NCBI RefSeq assembly: GCF_003865075.1
Contig: NZ_BHWB01000005.1
Location: 248,001-312,000, forward strand
From: Bacteroides faecalis
GTDB lineage: Bacteria; Bacteroidota; Bacteroidia; Bacteroidales; Bacteroidaceae
Direction: 5' to 3'
DNA length: 64,000 bases
In this document: piece by piece, positions 62,064-64,000 of the stretch
Layout: each line of letters begins with the position of its first letter
How positions within the stretch are numbered: the first letter of the stretch is position 1
Made by a program: the position numbers and the translations under genes
Notes under the pieces: generated by a model
The model's input: only the letters and a program-made list of their open reading frames with translations
Told to the model about the DNA's origin: nothing
The model's database searches: none

Positions 62064-63155
62064 TTAGTCCCAGTCACTAAATTCAAAGCTCAACTGTTCC
62101 CAAGCTCTGTGTTGGTCATCCGTTTCTTCTTTCGGATTAGAGACAGAAAGTCCGATGAGACGGATAGGGTGTTGCTCATATTCAACACTTTTCATCAATT
62201 CTTTGGCAAGTGGAAGAATAAGATCCAACGTCGTCAATTCTTGTGATTGAGTAATGCTTCTCGTAATTTGGTTAAAATCGTGGAATTTGACTTTCAATGT
62301 CAGAGTATTCCCTTTGAACTCTTTTTGGTGAAGACGTTCGATCAATTCCACAGCCACATGATAGAGTTCAATGATAACGGAAGAGCGTATAGAAATATCC
62401 TTTTCTAAGGTCCGTTCACAACCGATGGATTTTCGGATACGAATAGACTCAACAGGTCGTTCATCAATTCCGCGGGAACATTCATAATAGAGTGCACCAA
62501 CCTTGCCAAAGTGAGCAGTCAGCATCTCCAATGAGCATTTCCGAAGTTGCAGTCCATTACTAATTCCAAGCATATGCATTTTCTTGGCAGTAACAGGGCC
62601 TACTCCCCAAAAAGATTCGATAGGCAGGCGAGCTATAAAGTCAAGTGCCTGTTCCGGATGGATCGTACAAAGTCCGTCCGGCTTGCGATAATCAGAGGCA
62701 ATCTTAGCTAGAAACTTGTTATAAGATACTCCTGCAGATGCAACCAGATTCAACTGTTCCCGAATACGAAGTTTGATTTCTTTTGCAATATCGACAGCCA
62801 AAGAGATATTCTTTTTATTCTCCGTCACATCCAGAAAAGCCTCATCTAACGAAAGAGGTTCGATGATATCTGTGTACTCATGAAAGATTTCATGAATCTG
62901 GCGGGAAATGGATTTATAAACATCCATTCTGCCGGGGACGAAAATCAGTTGAGGACAAAGACGCTTTGCTTTCTGAGAGGACATGGCAGAACGAACACCA
63001 TACCGACGTGCCTCATAGCTGGCAGCAGCTACAACTCCCCGCTCTTCAGCATGTCCTACAGCTAAAGGTTTTCCACGAAGTTCCGGATGATCACGCTGCT
63101 CTACAGAAGCGTAGAATGCGTCCATATCTATATGTATGATCTTTCGCAAAGCCAT
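62064..63155 (-). CDS. dinB: DNA polymerase IV
   Basis: A 363-residue Y-family polymerase that copies damaged DNA with low fidelity. N-terminal IHIDMDAFYASVEQRD (metal-binding Asp 9 or so), YEARRYGVRSAMSS, LSLDEAFLDVTE (Asp-Glu) and SYNKFLAKIASDYRKPDGL are family blocks. The C-terminus QLSFEF fits the clamp-binding motif. Start ATG 63155 is preceded by a TAAGTTTG -7 box at 63176-63183. Confidence 0.93.
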   Translation of the reverse strand: MALRKIIHIDMDAFYASVEQRDHPELRGKPLAVGHAEERGVVAAASYEARRYGVRSAMSSQKAKRLCPQLIFVPGRMDVYKSISRQIHEIFHEYTDIIEPLSLDEAFLDVTENKKNISLAVDIAKEIKLRIREQLNLVASAGVSYNKFLAKIASDYRKPDGLCTIHPEQALDFIARLPIESFWGVGPVTAKKMHMLGISNGLQLRKCSLEMLTAHFGKVGALYYECSRGIDERPVESIRIRKSIGCERTLEKDISIRSSVIIELYHVAVELIERLHQKEFKGNTLTLKVKFHDFNQITRSITQSQELTTLDLILPLAKELMKSVEYEQHPIRLIGLSVSNPKEETDDQHRAWEQLSFEFSDWD

Positions 63156-63175
63156 TCTCTATTCAGTTAGCAGAG

Positions 63176-63183
63176 CAAACTTA
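63176..63183 (-). promoter_or_regulatory. -7 box of dinB
   Basis: TAAGTTTG on the minus strand, 20 bases before the ATG. The -33 element is weak. Confidence 0.5.
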
Positions 63184-63295
63184 CTACAAATTTCCGAATA
63201 AATAAAACATCTTTTTCACTGCTATTTATTTATTGTTGAGATTAAATGCAAAGCGATATAATCTATTCAATTTATATATTAAACCTAAAAGTTAT

Positions 63296-63565
63296 TTACA
63301 CCAAAGAATGATTATTTAAAATCACAAGAAATGCGGAGACTATTAAAATGATTCTCACTATCACAACTGTTACATGTAACCAATGTCGCTTAAATTCAAT
63401 ATATCCGGTCAACAAGCATAATCCGCTAATTACAAGAACAAGACTATAATTATCTTGCTTGATAATTACTCTCCAAAGGCTTGCAAGAGTTATCATAATT
63501 AAAATAATGAAGGTGATTTTTCTAATTATCTTTAAATATTTATCAGGATCGTCTGTGTTTACCAT
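63296..63565 (-). CDS. small membrane protein of unknown function
   Basis: An 89-residue protein with about three hydrophobic helices (ITFIILIMITLASLW, YSLVLVISGLCLLTG and VTVVIVRIILIVSAFLVIL). The ATG at 63565 (MVNTDDPDK) is preferred over a TTG 27 bases upstream. I recognise no family. Confidence 0.55.
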   Translation of the reverse strand: MVNTDDPDKYLKIIRKITFIILIMITLASLWRVIIKQDNYSLVLVISGLCLLTGYIEFKRHWLHVTVVIVRIILIVSAFLVILNNHSLV

Positions 63566-63752
63566 ACTTCTTAAATTTATATTATACAACAACTTTGAAT
63601 AAATCTCTTTTCAATAAATATACCTTCAATACATTATTAAAAAAAGATGAAAAGTGCATCAAAAGTGGTGTAAGCTATCAATAATCGATTAAATGAGCAA
63701 GAATATCCGGAAATATTCAAGCTTTTATATTCAATTATATTCTTAATAATAT

Positions 63753-63760
63753 TATATTTG
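63753..63760 (+). promoter_or_regulatory. -7 box of the gene at 63828
   Basis: TATATTTG. The -33 element is not clear. The leader is about 60 bases. Confidence 0.5.
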
Positions 63761-63827
63761 TAAAACATCACTATAAATGATGTAACTTTATAACTAGAGA
63801 TCTATTACAAACAAAAAATTTACTATT

Positions 63828-64000
63828 ATGAGAAAACTACTAATCTGTATTTTAATCTTTTATAGTATTGCCAGTACGTATGCTCAAAATGGAGTTACTT
63901 TCAATGTTGAAAAACTTTCAAAACCTGAAAGATTACTCCCGACAGAATCTGATGAAATTCTTTACCGAAAAATGATATTATCTGAAGCTGGTCTAGAACC
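63828..64000 (+). CDS. secreted protein of unknown function (partial, 5' end)
   Basis: The first 57 codons only. A signal peptide (MRKLLICILIFYSIASTYAQ) is followed by a polar, charged region (NVEKLSKPERLLPTESDEILYRKMI). The rest lies outside the window, so no family can be named. Confidence 0.6.
   Translation, partial: MRKLLICILIFYSIASTYAQNGVTFNVEKLSKPERLLPTESDEILYRKMILSEAGLE

Noticed and set aside
1..64000. CRISPR array, complete insertion sequence, phage structural genes, rRNA
   Set aside because: I found no regularly spaced direct repeats with spacers, no transposase, no capsid or tail gene and no rRNA sequence on either strand.

Overview
The window is chromosomal DNA of a Bacteroides species, in or near the thetaiotaomicron/ovatus group judging by gene content; I do not claim a species. 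The evidence is a SusC/SusD pair, many lipoproteins with short lipoboxes, an AT-rich coding style, little Shine-Dalgarno signal, and a repeated promoter form of TTTG (or TTG), about 19-21 bases, then TAnnTTTG, which is the Bacteroidetes sigma-ABfr consensus. Several of these promoters also settle which start codon is used.

Layout. 1-12.8 kb: end of an unknown gene, an AGCS sodium/amino acid symporter, a conserved Bacteroidales protein, a long KamA-type radical SAM protein behind a 22-bp tandem repeat, then a minus-strand run SusC, SusD, DUF5020 (Tsx-like) and a purine permease, followed by a DNA glycosylase and an ArsC-like protein. 12.8-15.3 kb: tRNA-Trp, two small accessory genes (one DUF5053), a secreted papain-like protease, a small gene with an internal stop and a palindromic repeat. 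15.3-19.1 kb: a von Willebrand A lipoprotein-like protein divergent from an ECF sigma factor and a TonB-tailed putative anti-sigma protein. 19.1-27.6 kb: housekeeping and metabolic genes (DUF418, pyridoxamine kinase, LutCBA lactate oxidation, QueE/QueD, DUF454, a nucleosidase, and cold-shock and RRM RNA-binding proteins).

27.6-31.5 kb is accessory: a small protein, a decayed DUF4248 cassette with a 15-bp inverted repeat, and an 800-residue protein with a DUF4062/TIR-like N-terminus, coiled coil and TPR array, the best candidate for an undescribed signalling or defence protein. 31.7-34.2 kb: an acyltransferase and a beta-propeller lipoprotein. 34.6-49.0 kb is one long minus-strand locus of eleven genes: SMP-30/gluconolactonase-like lipoprotein, two small membrane proteins, FGGY sugar kinase, zinc dehydrogenase, DeoC aldolase, two multi-domain c-type haem proteins with beta-propellers, a further propeller protein, a Rid/chorismatase-like protein and a CcsB-CcsA cytochrome c synthase. 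It looks like a sugar or polyol catabolic module joined to its own exported cytochromes.

49.5-54.4 kb: a ZapB-like coiled-coil gene, zapA, rny and cutC, then oadB and an OadG-like subunit of a sodium-pumping decarboxylase. The ZapB-like gene and oadB each carry a single-base frameshift in this sequence. 54.5-64 kb: lipoproteins, a transglutaminase-like lipoprotein, a 45-residue conserved-looking small protein, a heparinase II/III-like enzyme, DNA polymerase IV and the start of a secreted protein. I saw no rRNA, CRISPR array, complete insertion sequence or phage structural gene.
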